Positions 34,752-45,618 are shown, counted from the stretch's first letter. The stretch is DNA of 64,000 bases from Streptomyces fulvoviolaceus (GCF_000718165.1 NZ_JOEY01000005.1:124001-188000), one strand, 5' to 3'. Program-made: numbers and translations. Notes: generated by a model not told the origin, from the sequence alone.

Positions 34752-36320
34752 TCAGTGGAAGAAGTGCCGCGTCCCCGTGAAGTACATCGTCACGCCCGCC
34801 TTCCGCGCCGCCTCCACGACCAGCTCGTCCCGGACCGAGCCGCCCGGCTGGACGACCGCCTTCACGCCGGCCTCGGTGAGGATCTCCAGGCCGTCGGGGA
34901 AGGGGAAGAAGGCGTCCGAGGCGGCGTAGGAGCCCGCGGCGCGCTCGGCGCCCGCCCGCTCCACCGCCAGCTTCGCGGAGTCGACGCGGTTGACCTGGCC
35001 CATGCCGACGCCGACGGAGGCGCCGTCCTTGGCGAGGAGGATGGCGTTGGACTTGACCGCGCGGCAGGCCTTCCAGGCGAAGGCCAGTTCCCGCAGCTCG
35101 GAGGGCGACAGCGCCTCGCCCGTCGCCAGGGTCCAGTTCGCCGCGTCGTCGCCGTCCGCCTGGAGGCGGTCCGTCACCTGGAGGAGCGCACCGCCGTCGA
35201 TGGGCTTGACCTCGACGGGGTTCGCGGGCGCGCCCTCGGCCTTGAGCACCCGGATGTTCTTCTTCTTGGCGAGAGCCTCGAGGGCCCCCTCCTCGTAGTC
35301 CGGCGCGACGATGACCTCGGTGAAGATCTCCGCGACCTGCTCGGCCAGCTCCTTCGACACCGGGCGGTTGACGGCGATCACGCCGCCGAAGGCCGACAGC
35401 GGGTCACACGCGTGTGCCTTGCGGTGCGCCTCGGCGACGTCCGCGCCGATCGCGATGCCGCAGGGGTTGGCGTGCTTGATGATCGCGACGCAGGGCTCGT
35501 CGTGGTCGTACGCGGCACGGCGGGCGGCGTCCGTGTCCGTGTAGTTGTTGTACGACATCTCCTTGCCGTGCAGCTGCTCCGCCTCCGCGAGACCGCCGGT
35601 GCCGGAGGTGTACAGGGCCGCCGGCTGGTGCGGGTTCTCGCCGTAGCGCAGGGTGTGCGAGCGGTCCCAGGTGGCGCCCAGGAAGTCGGGGAACTGCGAC
35701 TCGTCCACGGGCGCGTAGGAGGAGGCGAACCACGAGGCCACCGCCACGTCGTACGACGCCGTGTGCTGGAAGGCCTCCGCGGCGAGGCGCTTGCGGGTCG
35801 CCAGGTCGAAGCCACCGTCCTTCACCGCACCGAGGACGTCCGCGTAGCGCGCCGGGCTGGTCACCACCGCGACCGACGGGTGGTTCTTCGCCGCCGCGCG
35901 CACCATCGACGGGCCGCCGATGTCGATCTGCTCCACGCACTCGTCCGGCGTGGCACCCGACGCGACCGTCTCGCGGAACGGGTAGAGGTTGACGACGACC
36001 AGGTCGAACGGCTCGACGCCCAGCTCGGCCAGCTGCTGCCGGTGGTCCTCCAGGCGCAGGTCGGCCAGGATGCCCGCGTGGACCTTCGGGTGCAGGGTCT
36101 TGACCCGGCCGTCCAGGCACTCGGGGAAGCCGGTCAGCTCCTCGACCTTGGTGACGGGGACGCCGGCGGCGGCGATGCGCCCGGCGGTCGACCCGGTCGA
36201 GACGAGCTCCACGCCCGCCTCGTGCAGGCCGCGGGCGAGGTCTTCGAGGCCCGTCTTGTCGTAGACGCTGACGAGTGCGCGACGGATGGCCCGCTTGTTG
36301 CTCTCGGCGGTGGCGGTCAC
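34752..36320 (-). CDS. purH: Bifunctional AICAR transformylase / IMP cyclohydrolase
   Basis: 522 aa from GTG 36320. The N-terminal MGS-like domain carries IMP cyclohydrolase (residues about 10-150, including [20 protein letters not shown] and STGSTAGRI). The C-terminal AICAR transformylase has [20 protein letters not shown] and [11 protein letters not shown] motifs, with the catalytic Lys-His pair in KHANPCG. It performs the last two steps of purine synthesis, using 10-formyl-THF. The start overlaps the purN stop as GTGA, so the pair are coupled in the order purN-purH. A terminator faces it at 34697. Confidence 0.97.
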   Translation of the reverse strand: MTATAESNKRAIRRALVSVYDKTGLEDLARGLHEAGVELVSTGSTAGRIAAAGVPVTKVEELTGFPECLDGRVKTLHPKVHAGILADLRLEDHRQQLAELGVEPFDLVVVNLYPFRETVASGATPDECVEQIDIGGPSMVRAAAKNHPSVAVVTSPARYADVLGAVKDGGFDLATRKRLAAEAFQHTASYDVAVASWFASSYAPVDESQFPDFLGATWDRSHTLRYGENPHQPAALYTSGTGGLAEAEQLHGKEMSYNNYTDTDAARRAAYDHDEPCVAIIKHANPCGIAIGADVAEAHRKAHACDPLSAFGGVIAVNRPVSKELAEQVAEIFTEVIVAPDYEEGALEALAKKKNIRVLKAEGAPANPVEVKPIDGGALLQVTDRLQADGDDAANWTLATGEALSPSELRELAFAWKACRAVKSNAILLAKDGASVGVGMGQVNRVDSAKLAVERAGAERAAGSYAASDAFFPFPDGLEILTEAGVKAVVQPGGSVRDELVVEAARKAGVTMYFTGTRHFFH

Positions 36321-36946
36321 TGGATAACTACCTTTCGTCCCTCAATGCGATAGCCGTTGCGGGCGAGCCGCCCCACGACATCGACGAGCAGCCTTCGCTC
36401 GACTTCCTTGATGCGCTCGTGCAGAGCGCTCTCGTCGTCCTCGTCCCGGATCTCCACCACGCCCTGAGCGATGATCGGTCCGGTGTCGACGCCGTCGTCG
36501 ACGAAGTGGACGGTGCAGCCGGTGACCCGGGCGCCGTACGCGAGCGCGTCGCGGACGCCGTGGGCGCCGGGAAAACTGGGGAGCAGGGCGGGGTGCGTGT
36601 TGACGAACCGCCCGCCGAACCGGGCCAGGAACTCCTTGCCCACGATCTTCATGAAACCGGCGGACACGACGAGGTCGGGCTCGTGGGCAGCGGTCGCCTC
36701 GGCCAGGGCCGCGTCCCACTCCTCGCGGCTCTCGTAGTCCTTCACCTTGCACACGAAGGTCGGCAGCCCGGCGCGCTCGGCGCGGGCGAGCCCCTCGATG
36801 CCCGCACGGTCCGCTCCCACGGCCACGATCTCGGCCCCGTACGCCTCGACACCGGCGCTCGCGATGGCGTCGAGCAGCGCCTGCAGGTTCGTACCGGATC
36901 CGGAGACCAGCACGACAAGTCGCTTGGCCACGGGCTTGGCGGCCAC
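36317..36946 (-). CDS. purN: Phosphoribosylglycinamide formyltransferase
   Basis: 209 aa from GTG 36946, preceded by AAAGGG at proper spacing. Longer frames upstream have no support. The family motifs are [15 protein letters not shown] near the start, [30 protein letters not shown] with the catalytic His in NTHPALLP, and [13 protein letters not shown] with the catalytic Asp. It transfers formyl from 10-formyl-THF to GAR, the third step of purine synthesis. It is first in a two-gene operon with purH. I saw no ZTP riboswitch core upstream. Confidence 0.96.
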   Translation of the reverse strand: MAAKPVAKRLVVLVSGSGTNLQALLDAIASAGVEAYGAEIVAVGADRAGIEGLARAERAGLPTFVCKVKDYESREEWDAALAEATAAHEPDLVVSAGFMKIVGKEFLARFGGRFVNTHPALLPSFPGAHGVRDALAYGARVTGCTVHFVDDGVDTGPIIAQGVVEIRDEDDESALHERIKEVERRLLVDVVGRLARNGYRIEGRKVVIQ

Positions 36947-37200
36947 GGCGGGGCCCTTTCTCGGGGGAGCGTTTGTACGGTCGTACGAATGCTTCGCGCC
37001 CCGGGATACGGGGAAGTCTACGAAGCGGCCGACCGTCAGCAACGATACCGGCACACCGGACGGCCCCCACGGGACGGGGGCGTGGCCGGAAGGTAGCGTC
37101 TGGGACGAGCGGACCTGGGAACGCGGTAGTCGTGCGGCGCGTTCACCATGTGACAGCTCACGCCAGACAGCCGTATCACCTAGGGGAAGACGCTCACTTG

Positions 37201-38001
37201 ATGCCGGACCGCAGCCTGCGACTCCTCACGCTCCCCCAGCAGTCGGTGCAGGGAGGGGAGCGCAGCGGCGTGCTGCTCCGGGAGCAGCACGCCTCGCCGC
37301 CCGACGCGCCCTCGGGCGGCAAGGGACAGAAGCAGGGCGACGAGCGGGACCGGGCGGCCGAGGAGGACAACCCGTTCGCGCCGCCGCCGGAGGGCACCCC
37401 GGACCGCCCCTGGCAGCCGCGCCGCCCGGCCGACGGTGAGGGTTCCCAGGGCGACGACAACAACTCCCCTTGGGGCAACCAGTGGAGCGACCGCCAGCCC
37501 GGCCGCTCCCCCGACGGCTTCGGCGAGCGTCCGGGCGGACCCGGATCCGGCCCCGGCCCCGAGGGCCCCGGCAATGGCGGCAACGCCGGCCCCGGTCTGC
37601 GCTGGGACCCCACGGATCCCGCCCAGCGCCGGGCGCGCTTTGCCCTGCTCTCCGGCATGTGGGCCTTCTTCTTCGCCCTCTTCAGCTGGCCGTACGTCGC
37701 CCTGCTGCTCGGCGCCCTCTCCCTCTACTGGGGCATCAGCGCCCTGCGCACCAAGCCCCGCTCCCCCGACCCGGACACCCCGGCCGCCGCGCAGACCGGC
37801 CGCCCCCAGACGACGGCCGCGGTGAGCGGCCTGGTCACCGCCTCCCTCGCCATCGCCCTGGTCGCCGCCGGCTTCACCGCCAAGATGGTCTACGACGACT
37901 ACTACACCTGCACGAACGACGCCCTCACCAACGAGGCGAAGCAGTCCTGCACGGACCTCCTGCCGAAGGAACTGCGGGGGTTGCTGGGGACGAGCAGCTG
38001 A
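37201..38001 (+). CDS. Membrane protein with proline/glycine-rich cytoplasmic half
   Basis: 266 aa from ATG 37201 (or TTG 37198), with GGGGAAGA just upstream. The first 145 residues are hydrophilic and rich in Pro, Gly and charge. Two hydrophobic hairpins follow: [31 protein letters not shown], then [24 protein letters not shown]. The C-terminal tail has two cysteines ([15 protein letters not shown]). It lies between purN and a DUF6350 gene. This type of protein is widespread in Streptomyces with unknown role. It ends at a repeat that begins right after the stop. Confidence 0.8.
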   Translation: MPDRSLRLLTLPQQSVQGGERSGVLLREQHASPPDAPSGGKGQKQGDERDRAAEEDNPFAPPPEGTPDRPWQPRRPADGEGSQGDDNNSPWGNQWSDRQPGRSPDGFGERPGGPGSGPGPEGPGNGGNAGPGLRWDPTDPAQRRARFALLSGMWAFFFALFSWPYVALLLGALSLYWGISALRTKPRSPDPDTPAAAQTGRPQTTAAVSGLVTASLAIALVAAGFTAKMVYDDYYTCTNDALTNEAKQSCTDLLPKELRGLLGTSS

Positions 38002-38060
38002 ATCCAGCCCCTCCGGCGTTTGAGGAGCGGGGGTCCCGGGGGCGGAGCCCCCGGGACGGG
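37998..38060. repeat. Streptomyces intergenic repeat (TCCGGCGTTTGAGGA family), copy 1
   Basis: Begins around the stop codon and contains CTCCGGCGTTTGAGGAG, then a strong hairpin at 38033-38057 (GTCCCGGGGGC, GGA, and its complement). A second copy lies at 55178-55240, also at a gene end. The hairpin may end transcription from both converging genes. It is a commonly seen Streptomyces repeat, as I recall. Confidence 0.7.
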
Positions 38061-38101
38061 ACGGGACGGGTAGGGGCGGCGGGGGCGAAACACCCCGAGG
38101 G

Positions 38102-39763
38102 TCAGTCCGTGCCGGGCGTCTCGTCGGGACGCAGCGTGGACGCCTCCTTCAACGCCGCCCAGCGAGCCTCGCGGGACGCGTCGTCGTGCCAGGGCGCGGG
38201 CGGAACCGGCTCCGGCCGAGGTTCGACGGGCAGGAAGTCGTACGGCTCGAAGGCCGCGTCCTGGCCATAGGGGACGTACGGCATTCCGCCCGCGCCCACT
38301 TCCGGCGTCGCCCCGCTGCCGGCCGAGCTCTTCCGCCGGGAGAACCAGCTCCCGACCGAAGGCAGCCGCAGTCGACGTCGGGCGGGGCGCCCCTCCGCAG
38401 AGGCACCGTCCCCGCCGCCCACCGGCTCCACCCGAGGCTTCGCGATCCGCACCGCCCCCTTCGCCCCGCGTTCCCGGCACCGCCAGGCCCGCAACCCCAC
38501 CGCGACCGGGATCCCCGCGCCCGCGATCCAGGCCAGCGTCGCCCCGCCCGTCTGCCACCACACCGGCCCGAAGCGGGCGAGCGCGGCGACGCCGAGGGAC
38601 CCGCCGGCGAGCGCGGAGAGGACGGCGACCAGGGCCGCGCACAGGGCGGCCGCGAGCCAGACGGTTCCGGCGGTCCGCCCGCGCGACCAGGCCACCGCCC
38701 GCTTCCCGTCGGCAGACCCCGCCCGCCCCACGAACCACCCCACCGTCACCCCGGCCACCACCGGCACCACGCCCGCCGCCCAGTTCAGCGGCGTACCGGT
38801 CCCGGCGTCCGGTACCGCCGTCAGCAGGGGGAACGGCGGCAGGAGGGGAGCGGGCGCGGAGGAGAGCGGAGCGACCGCGTGGCCGACGCCGAGGGTGAAG
38901 CCGGGGCCGAGGGAGTACGCCGCCGCCCAGACCGCCGCGTTCGGCACCAGCGCCAGACAGAGGAGCAGGACGGCGAAACGGCCCGACCACCCCTCCGTCA
39001 GCTGCAGGAAGGACCCCCTGGCCGCACCGCCGTGCCACACCAGCGACGCCGCCAGCAGCGCCGCCCCGCCCCCGACGAGCACCGCCGCCCCGGCCCCCGC
39101 GGCACGCGCGGCGGTGCCGAGGCGGGCCCGGCCTTCGGGGCCGAGGGCGAGTCGCCGTACCCCCGCGGGCAGCAGGATCAGCACGTTGTCGACCGCCTCG
39201 TACGGTCGGCCGTACGCCGTCCAGACGCCCAGCCCCGCCGCCGCCATGACGACCAGCGGCAGGCACACGCCCGTCCACGCCCACGAGGGCCGCAGCTCGC
39301 CGCCGGCGCAGTACAGCGCGGCGGCCGCGCCGACGGCGAGGTAGCCGAGGACGACGCCCGCCCACGCGGTCCGCGCCGAGACGAGGGGCGGCTCCTCGTC
39401 GCCGGACGCGGCGTCGCGCGCCGCGCGGTGCACCAGCCAGACCGGCAGGGCGAGAAGGAGGAGCGGGGTGATGCCGACGGGCGCGGGAACACCGGAGAGC
39501 GTGTCGGTGCGGACCAGTTCGGCGCCGTGGGCAAGGAGCCACAGCGCGGCGGCCACGTGCAGCGCGCCGCCGGGCCCGCTGTCGGGATACGGCGAGCTGA
39601 TCCACAGCACCATCACGAGCACGGCGAACGAGCCGAGCCCCAGCCCGGCCGCGAGCGCACCTCCCACGAGGCCGGCGGCCAGTCCGGGCGACCGGTCGCG
39701 CAACCGGGTGAGCAGGGGCGACAACGACGGTCGGCGAGCGGTCATCTGGATCACGACCGCCAT
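38102..39763 (-). CDS. DUF6350-type polytopic membrane protein
   Basis: 553 aa from ATG 39763, though the family start MTxRRPS is nearer ATG 39745. About 12 hydrophobic segments follow, such as [21 protein letters not shown] and [17 protein letters not shown]. The conserved [20 protein letters not shown], then [22 protein letters not shown] at about residues 55-95 identifies DUF6350. The C-terminal 110 residues are basic and cytoplasmic. Function is unknown. It diverges from the HTH/sigma-like gene with an unusual AT-rich stretch between them (about 39820-39848). Confidence 0.85.
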   Translation of the reverse strand: MAVVIQMTARRPSLSPLLTRLRDRSPGLAAGLVGGALAAGLGLGSFAVLVMVLWISSPYPDSGPGGALHVAAALWLLAHGAELVRTDTLSGVPAPVGITPLLLLALPVWLVHRAARDAASGDEEPPLVSARTAWAGVVLGYLAVGAAAALYCAGGELRPSWAWTGVCLPLVVMAAAGLGVWTAYGRPYEAVDNVLILLPAGVRRLALGPEGRARLGTAARAAGAGAAVLVGGGAALLAASLVWHGGAARGSFLQLTEGWSGRFAVLLLCLALVPNAAVWAAAYSLGPGFTLGVGHAVAPLSSAPAPLLPPFPLLTAVPDAGTGTPLNWAAGVVPVVAGVTVGWFVGRAGSADGKRAVAWSRGRTAGTVWLAAALCAALVAVLSALAGGSLGVAALARFGPVWWQTGGATLAWIAGAGIPVAVGLRAWRCRERGAKGAVRIAKPRVEPVGGGDGASAEGRPARRRLRLPSVGSWFSRRKSSAGSGATPEVGAGGMPYVPYGQDAAFEPYDFLPVEPRPEPVPPAPWHDDASREARWAALKEASTLRPDETPGTD

Positions 39764-39859
39764 GCTCCCAACGACACGCGCTTTCCTGTCGTAACAGGCG
39801 AACCTCCGAAGTGTCGCTCAATATATGTTTATGTACTTTTTCGTGCGAAGGGGCGCCCG

Positions 39860-40930
39860 GTGACGCAGAGTCCTGCAACCCCTCTCCCGCCGCCCAAGGA
39901 GCGCCGACGCCTGCGTGAGGCCGGGTCGTTGACGCAGGTTCAGGTCGCGGAACGGGTGGGCGTCACCCGCGAGACCGTCCGTGCGTGGGAGTCCGGCCGC
40001 AGGAGCCCGCGCGGCCGGAAACGGGAGGCGTACGCGAAGCTGCTGGACGAGCTCACCCCGGAGCCCGAGGTGACGGTGACGGCATGCCAGGAGGAGGAGC
40101 CGCCGCCCCCCGAACCCGAGGCACCGGTCGCCCCCCTGACCCCCGCTCAGGCCTTCGACGCGCTGTACGCCTTCTGCTCACCCGCCCTCGTACGGCAGAC
40201 CTATCTGCTCACCGGGCGGCGCGAGCTCGCGCGCGAGTCGGTCGAGCGGGCCTTCCAACTCGCCTGGCAGCGCTGGCCCGAGGTGGCCGTCGACCGGGAC
40301 CCGGCGGGCTGGGTGCGGGCGACGGCGTACGAGTACGCGCTCTCCCCCTGGCACCGGTTCCGCCCGCGCTACCGGCACCCGGAGCCGCCCCCCGCCGACG
40401 CGGTCGACCGCGCGCTGGTGGACGTACTCCTGAAGCTGCCGCCGCCGTATCGCCGCACGCTCTTGTTGTACGACGGTGTCGGCCTCGATCTGCCGGAGAC
40501 CGCGGCGGAGACGGAGGCGACCACACCGGCGGCCGCGAACCGGCTGCTGCATGCGCGCGAGGTGATCGCCGCGCGGCTGCCGGAACTGTCGGATCCGGTC
40601 GAGTTGCACCGGCGGCTGGCGTCACTGGCTTCCACGGAGCGCTTGCGCGCGGCGAGGCCGCCGTCGGTAAGGACGGGGGGTGAGCGCAAGGCGCGCTTCT
40701 GGACGCGGGCGGCGATCGCGTTCACGGTGGCGTTGATCGGGACGACAGCGCTGACGGTGCGGGCGGCGCCGACGCACTACGAGCCACCGGTCGCGCCGGG
40801 GGCGGAGGTGCAGGGGGTGCCGCCGCGGGCGGCGCAGGGGTCCTTGTCGGATGCGGAGGTGGACCTACGGCAGAAGTTGCGAAGGGAGGCGGCGAGCGGC
40901 CCGGAGAGGCTGGTACCGCTGAGTCGCTAG
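39860..40930 (+). CDS. Chimera: HTH domain, sigma-factor-like region and membrane segment
   Basis: 356 aa from GTG 39860, with GAAGGGG upstream. Residues 10-70 form an XRE-like HTH (SLTQVQVAERVGVTRETVRA). Residues 95-260 resemble an ECF sigma factor: TYLLTGRRELARESVERAFQ and LAWQRWPEVAVDRDPAGWVR for region 2, and LLKLPPPYRRTLLLYDGVGL and DLPETAAETEATTPAAANRL for region 4. A single membrane helix (about 283-303, FWTRAAIAFTVALIGTTALTV) then places the final 55 residues outside. I do not know a characterised version. Whether it binds RNA polymerase is unknown. Its 5' gap is the most AT-rich in this part of the window. Confidence 0.8.
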   Translation: MTQSPATPLPPPKERRRLREAGSLTQVQVAERVGVTRETVRAWESGRRSPRGRKREAYAKLLDELTPEPEVTVTACQEEEPPPPEPEAPVAPLTPAQAFDALYAFCSPALVRQTYLLTGRRELARESVERAFQLAWQRWPEVAVDRDPAGWVRATAYEYALSPWHRFRPRYRHPEPPPADAVDRALVDVLLKLPPPYRRTLLLYDGVGLDLPETAAETEATTPAAANRLLHAREVIAARLPELSDPVELHRRLASLASTERLRAARPPSVRTGGERKARFWTRAAIAFTVALIGTTALTVRAAPTHYEPPVAPGAEVQGVPPRAAQGSLSDAEVDLRQKLRREAASGPERLVPLSR

Positions 40931-40944
40931 CTGCGGGCCGGTGG

Positions 40945-41055
40945 GGGCTGGTCGCGCAGTTCCTCCCCGCGCCCCTTGAAAGCAGGCCTGCTCAGGTCTT
41001 TTGGGGGCGCGGGGCTGCATCAATATGCGGCTCCGCGGCGTGGGCGCGACCAGCC
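40945..41055. repeat. Long hairpin-forming intergenic repeat (GGTCGCGCAGTTCC family)
   Basis: Outer arms GCTGGTCGCGC at 40947-40957 and its complement at 41044-41054; inner arms CCCCGCGCCCC at 40965-40975 and its complement at 41004-41014, with GCAGGCCTGC in the loop. It lies between the stop of the HTH/sigma-like gene and the sucD end. Copies of this type occur between many Streptomyces genes, as I recall. The 235-bp gap holds no gene. Confidence 0.75.
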
Positions 41056-41112
41056 ACAACGAACCCGCACCCGCCCGACAACCGAACCCGGCACCCCCGC
41101 AGAGCACGAAGG

Positions 41113-41146
41113 TGGGCCCGCCCCCCCACGCAGGGGAACGGGCCCA
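41113..41146 (-). terminator. sucCD terminator
   Basis: TGGGCCCG at 41113-41120 and its complement at 41139-41146 flank a C-rich loop, about 20 bp after the sucD stop. Confidence 0.7.
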
Positions 41147-41166
41147 TCAACCGTCAGCTGAGTACC

Positions 41167-42051
41167 TCAGCCGGCGAGAAGCTCACGAGCAAGCTTCGCC
41201 GTCTCCGTCGGCGTCTTGCCGACCTTGACGCCGGCGGCCTCGAGGGCCTCCTTCTTCGCGGCGGCCGTGCCGGACGAACCGGACACGATCGCACCCGCGT
41301 GGCCCATGGTCTTGCCCTCGGGCGCGGTGAAGCCGGCGACGTAACCGACGACCGGCTTCGTCACGTTCTTCGCGATGAAGTCCGCCGCACGCTCCTCGGC
41401 GTCGCCGCCGATCTCACCGATCATCACGATCAGGTCGGTGTCGGGGTCGGCCTCGAACGCGGCGAGCGCGTCGATGTGCGTGGTGCCGATGACGGGGTCG
41501 CCACCGATGCCCACCGCCGACGAGAAGCCGATGTCACGCAGCTCGTACATCATCTGGTACGTCAGCGTGCCGGACTTCGAGACCAGGCCGATGCGGCCCG
41601 GCTTGGTGATGTCGCCCGGGATGATGCCGGCGTTCGACTGGCCCGGGGTGATGAGACCGGGGCAGTTCGGGCCGATGATCCGGGTCTTGTTGCCCTTGGA
41701 CACGGCGTACGCGTAGAACGCGGCCGAGTCGTGGACCGCGATGCCCTCGGTGATGACGACCGCGAGCGGGATCTCGGCGTCGATCGCCTCGACCACGGCG
41801 GCCTTCGAGAAGGCCGGCGGGACGAAGAGGACGGATACGTTCGCGCCCGTCTTCTCGATCGCCTCGGCGACCGTGCCGAAGACCGGGATCTCGGTGCCGT
41901 CGATGTCGACCGACGTGCCCGCCTTGCGCGGGTTCACGCCACCGACGATGTTCGTGCCGTCGGCCAGCATGAGCTTGGTGTGCTTCATGCCCGTGGCACC
42001 GGTCATGCCCTGGACGATGACCTTGCTGTCCTTGTTGAGGAAGATAGCCAT
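41167..42051 (-). CDS. sucD: Succinyl-CoA ligase, alpha subunit
   Basis: 294 aa, the normal length. A CoA-binding Rossmann fold at the start ([19 protein letters not shown]) is followed by the phosphohistidine region [13 protein letters not shown], with its His as the phosphorylated residue, and [18 protein letters not shown]. With the beta subunit it makes ATP or GTP from succinyl-CoA in the TCA cycle. It lies 22 bp downstream of sucC in one operon and ends before a terminator. Confidence 0.97.
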   Translation of the reverse strand: MAIFLNKDSKVIVQGMTGATGMKHTKLMLADGTNIVGGVNPRKAGTSVDIDGTEIPVFGTVAEAIEKTGANVSVLFVPPAFSKAAVVEAIDAEIPLAVVITEGIAVHDSAAFYAYAVSKGNKTRIIGPNCPGLITPGQSNAGIIPGDITKPGRIGLVSKSGTLTYQMMYELRDIGFSSAVGIGGDPVIGTTHIDALAAFEADPDTDLIVMIGEIGGDAEERAADFIAKNVTKPVVGYVAGFTAPEGKTMGHAGAIVSGSSGTAAAKKEALEAAGVKVGKTPTETAKLARELLAG

Positions 42052-42073
42052 GGCTGTGTCTGTCCCTCTTCCC

Positions 42074-43252
42074 TTACTTCGCAGCCGCGAGCTCGGCGGC
42101 CTTGTCGGCCGCGCCGTCCATGGTGTCCACGCGCTGGACCAGCGGGTGGTTGGCGTCGGAGAGGATCTTGCGACCCAGCTCGGCGTTGTTGCCGTCGAGG
42201 CGGACGACGAGGGGCTTGGTGACTTCCTCGCCCTTGTCCGCGAGCAGCTGCAGCGCCTGCACGATGCCGTTGGCGACCTCGTCGCACGCGGTGATGCCGC
42301 CGAAGACGTTGACGAACACGGACTTGACGTCCGGGTCGCCGAGGATGATCTCCAGGCCGTTCGCCATCACGGCCGCGGACGCGCCGCCGCCGATGTCGAG
42401 GAAGTTGGCCGGCTTCACGCCACCGTGCGCCTCACCGGCGTACGCGACGACGTCGAGGGTGCTCATGACGAGACCCGCGCCGTTGCCGATGATGCCGACC
42501 TCACCGTCGAGCTTGACGTAGTTGAGGTTCTTGGCCTTGGCGGCGGCCTCGAGCGGGTTGGCCGAGTCCTTGTCCTCGAGCGCCTCGTGCTCCGGCTGGC
42601 GGAACTCGGCGTTCTCGTCCAGGGAGACCTTGCCGTCGAGGGCGATGACCTTGCCGGAGGCGACCTTGGCGAGGGGGTTGACCTCGACGAGGAGGGCGTC
42701 CTCCTTGATGAAGGTGTCCCACAGGGTCACGAGGATCTCGGCGACCTGCTCGGCGACCTCGGCCGGGAACTTCGCCTGGGCGACGATCTCGCGGGCCTTC
42801 TCGATCGAGACGCCCTCATTGGCGTCGACCGGGACCTTCGCGAGGGCCTCGGGGTTCTCCTCCGCGACGACCTCGATCTCCACGCCGCCCTGGACGGACG
42901 CCATGGCGAGGAAGGTGCGGTTGGTGCGGTCGAGGAGGTACGAGACGTAGTACTCCTCGACGATCTCGGGCGCGGTCTCGGCGATCATCACCTTGTGGAC
43001 CGTGTGGCCCTTGATGTCCATGCCGAGGATGTCCGTCGCACGCGCGACGGCCTCGTCCGGGGTGGCGGCGAGCTTCACGCCACCGGCCTTGCCACGGCCG
43101 CCGACCTTCACCTGGGCCTTGACTACGGACTTGCCACCGAGACGCTCAGTGGCTGCGCGGGCCGCCTCAGGCGTGTCGATGACTTCACCGGCCAGCACCG
43201 GTACATCGTGCTTGGCGAAGAGGTCCCTCGCCTGGTACTCGAACAGGTCCAC
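42074..43252 (-). CDS. sucC: Succinyl-CoA ligase, beta subunit
   Basis: 392 aa. An ATP-grasp start ([20 protein letters not shown]), then [18 protein letters not shown], and the C-terminal phosphorylation and nucleotide segment [18 protein letters not shown] all fit. It provides the nucleotide and succinate sites of succinyl-CoA ligase. It is first in the operon and is translated before sucD. Upstream lie 434 bp with two terminator-type hairpins belonging to the gene before it. Confidence 0.97.
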   Translation of the reverse strand: MDLFEYQARDLFAKHDVPVLAGEVIDTPEAARAATERLGGKSVVKAQVKVGGRGKAGGVKLAATPDEAVARATDILGMDIKGHTVHKVMIAETAPEIVEEYYVSYLLDRTNRTFLAMASVQGGVEIEVVAEENPEALAKVPVDANEGVSIEKAREIVAQAKFPAEVAEQVAEILVTLWDTFIKEDALLVEVNPLAKVASGKVIALDGKVSLDENAEFRQPEHEALEDKDSANPLEAAAKAKNLNYVKLDGEVGIIGNGAGLVMSTLDVVAYAGEAHGGVKPANFLDIGGGASAAVMANGLEIILGDPDVKSVFVNVFGGITACDEVANGIVQALQLLADKGEEVTKPLVVRLDGNNAELGRKILSDANHPLVQRVDTMDGAADKAAELAAAK

Positions 43253-43481
43253 GCGCTTCCGTCCTCAGTGATCTCGCGGTTCGTTGGATGCGTGGGCGTG
43301 CCGCGAAGGGCAACGTGACGTCCGCTGTCACAAGGGAGGCGCACACGGTGTCCGAGCGCGCGGCATGTCCGTCTCGCAGGTTATCCCTGCTTGCCGGGGG
43401 CCTCTAAATCGCGGGTCACACCTGAGCGGTGATACCTGTCACATGATGCCGAGATCTCTGGCACGGCGTGCCGCAAGTGAA

Positions 43482-43517
43482 GGACCTCACCGGGTTGGGG
43501 TCGACCCGGTGAGGTCC
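43482..43517 (-). terminator. Strong hairpin after the repetitive-protein gene (distal)
   Basis: Perfect 14-bp arms GGACCTCACCGGGT (43482-43495) and its complement (43504-43517) with an 8-base loop, reading on the minus strand after the 643-aa gene. Confidence 0.85.
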
Positions 43518-43549
43518 CCTGAACAGCCCCTAAGGGGCGCAGGGCGGCT

Positions 43550-43571
43550 GGTCCCCACCCCAATGGGGACC
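43550..43571 (-). terminator. Second hairpin after the repetitive-protein gene (proximal)
   Basis: GGTCCCCA at 43550-43557 pairs with TGGGGACC at 43564-43571 around a 6-base loop. Being nearer the stop, it is probably the first terminator met. Confidence 0.65.
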
Positions 43572-43686
43572 CTCCCGCCCCAGCCGTGAGGTTTCGGTCG
43601 GACAAACCGACGGCTTTCGGCCGTCCGGGTCCTGTCGCCTCACGGAGTCGGTCGGAATCGGTCGGGATCGGTCGGGCAGGGGAAGG

Positions 43687-45618
43687 TCAGGCGCCGTACG
43701 TGCTGCCGTACTGCACGTTCGGCACGTAGCCCGGGGTGATCGAGTCGGCCACGCCCTCGACGCCGGTGAGGGCGTGGCCGACGAGCGGACCCGCCGTGTT
43801 CTGGGCGGTCCCCGTCAGGTCCTGCGCGAAGGGCGCGACCTGACCGACGACGGGCTGGACCTCGGAGACGACCCCGTACGCGAAGGGCGTGACGTCGCCC
43901 GTGACGCCGTGGGCCAGCGTCGTGGCGCTGTCGGCGACGGGCCGGACGGTCCGGGTGACGGTGTCGACGACGGGCTGGACGGCACCGGCGACCCCGTACG
44001 CGAACGCCGGGACCTCGCCCGTGACGCCGTACGCCAGGTCGGTCGCGTGACCGGCCACGCCGTACGCGAGCGGCTCCACGGAGGCGGCGACACCGCCCCC
44101 GAAGGACTGCACGTCGCCGGCCACGCCGTACGCCAGCCCGCCCGCGTCCCCGACGGCCTGCCCCGCGACGGGCAGCACGCCGTGCACGGCGGTGTTCACG
44201 ACGGGGGGCAGCACGGCGGCGGTGGTGTCGTCGGCGATCTGACCGACCAGACCGGTCGCGTACGGCGGTACGTCGGTGACGACGCCGTCGACGACGGGCC
44301 GGATCTCGGCGACCACGCCGTACGCGTACGCGGGGACGTCCGCGGCGACACCGTTCACGACCGGCTGGACGCCGCCCACCGCGTGGGTGACGACGGGCTG
44401 GACGTCGGCGACGACGCCGTACGCCAGCGCGGTCGCGGCGTCGACGGTGTGACCGGCGGTCTGCGCGACCCCGCCCACGGCACCGGCGGCGACCGGCGTC
44501 ACGCCGTTCACCGTGCCGGTGACGACGGGGGTCACCCCGCCGACGGCCTGCCCGGCGACCGGACCGACGCCCGCCACCGTCCGGCCCGCGACCGGCAGCA
44601 CTCCGTCCACGGCGGTGGTCACGACGGGCGGGACGGCCGCGGCCGCCGTCTGCTCGACGACCGGGGTGACCGTGCCGGGGACGCTCGCGACGGTGCCGAC
44701 GGCCTGCTGCTCGACACCGCCGACCGCGCCGGCGACCTGGTGGTGGACACCGGTCACCGTGCCGGTGATGTGGCTCGGGACGGATGAGACGGTGGCCTCG
44801 GCGGCGCCCGTGACGGCGGTGGCCTCGGTCTCGGCGACGGTGGCCACGCCGGCGACCCGGCCCTGGGCGCCGGTGACCGTGGTCTGCACGGCGCCGGTCG
44901 CGCCGGACACGGTCCGGCCCGCGCCCGCGACCGTCTGCTGCGCCTTCGTCCGTACGACGCCGTCGACGCCCTGCGCCTGCGTACGGGCCGCCGACTGCAC
45001 GCCCTGCAGCTTCGTCTGGGCCGCGGCGAGCGCCTGCTCCAGTTCGGGGGCGAAGACGGAGAGAGGGCCGAAGAGGTAGTCGATGCCGTCCTGGGGGGCG
45101 TCGCTCGCGTCGCTCGCGTCGCTCGTGTCGGAGACGGCGGCGTGGACCGTGGTGGTGGCCTCGACGGCGGTGGACTTGGCCTGCGCCTGGGCGGCACGGG
45201 CGGCCTTGGCGCCCTGGATGGCGGCGGCGCCCTTGATCTTGGAGGCCTTGGAGACCTGGGAGGCCTGAGGGACGGTGACCTTCGCGTCGACGTAGCGGCG
45301 GGCCTGGTCGGTGGTGCCGGTGGTGCCGGTGGTGTCCGCGACGGTCGAGGTCGCGTCCTTGACGGCCGTGCCGTCGGTGACGCCGGCGACGGTGTCCTGT
45401 ACGCCGGAGACGACACCGTCGACCGTGCCGGTGACGGTGTCGGTGACCGCGCCGAGGGTGTCGGTGAGAGTGGTGTCGGAGGTGGCATCGGTGGTCGGGT
45501 CCGAAACGGACAGGGAAGAGGCCGGGAGTTCGTCCGCGCTGGCCACGGTGGAACCGAGCGCCCACGCACCGGTGACGCCGGCGGCTATGACGATGGAACG
45601 GCGGATGTTCTTGTTCAT
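43687..45618 (-). CDS. Secreted repetitive Val/Gly/Thr/Ala-rich protein of unknown function
   Basis: 643 aa from ATG 45618 with AAGGATCTG before it. A signal peptide covers residues 1-28 (ending STVASA). An N-terminal part with Thr/Val/Asp repeats (VTDTVTGTVDGVVSGVQDTV) is followed by a charged helical section, then about 320 residues of degenerate repeats with cores such as AYGVVADVQPVV, YGVAGDVQSF and YGVVSEVQPVV (at least seven YGV blocks, period roughly 11 or 22). I see no cysteine. The alternating Val pattern suggests beta structure or amyloid-like assembly. A neighbouring secreted gene at 45785 has similar segments. I do not recognise a family. Confidence 0.85.
   Translation of the reverse strand: MNKNIRRSIVIAAGVTGAWALGSTVASADELPASSLSVSDPTTDATSDTTLTDTLGAVTDTVTGTVDGVVSGVQDTVAGVTDGTAVKDATSTVADTTGTTGTTDQARRYVDAKVTVPQASQVSKASKIKGAAAIQGAKAARAAQAQAKSTAVEATTTVHAAVSDTSDASDASDAPQDGIDYLFGPLSVFAPELEQALAAAQTKLQGVQSAARTQAQGVDGVVRTKAQQTVAGAGRTVSGATGAVQTTVTGAQGRVAGVATVAETEATAVTGAAEATVSSVPSHITGTVTGVHHQVAGAVGGVEQQAVGTVASVPGTVTPVVEQTAAAAVPPVVTTAVDGVLPVAGRTVAGVGPVAGQAVGGVTPVVTGTVNGVTPVAAGAVGGVAQTAGHTVDAATALAYGVVADVQPVVTHAVGGVQPVVNGVAADVPAYAYGVVAEIRPVVDGVVTDVPPYATGLVGQIADDTTAAVLPPVVNTAVHGVLPVAGQAVGDAGGLAYGVAGDVQSFGGGVAASVEPLAYGVAGHATDLAYGVTGEVPAFAYGVAGAVQPVVDTVTRTVRPVADSATTLAHGVTGDVTPFAYGVVSEVQPVVGQVAPFAQDLTGTAQNTAGPLVGHALTGVEGVADSITPGYVPNVQYGSTYGA

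Larger units (their letters stand above)
43253..43686. other. Gene-free gap: sucCD promoter region and terminators of the repetitive-protein gene
   Basis: 434 bp without a supported gene. The part near 43253-43470 should hold the sucC promoter, though no clear -35/-10 pair stands out. The part near 43482-43571 has two hairpins, listed separately, and a CCCCTAAGGGG palindrome between them. Confidence 0.4.
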
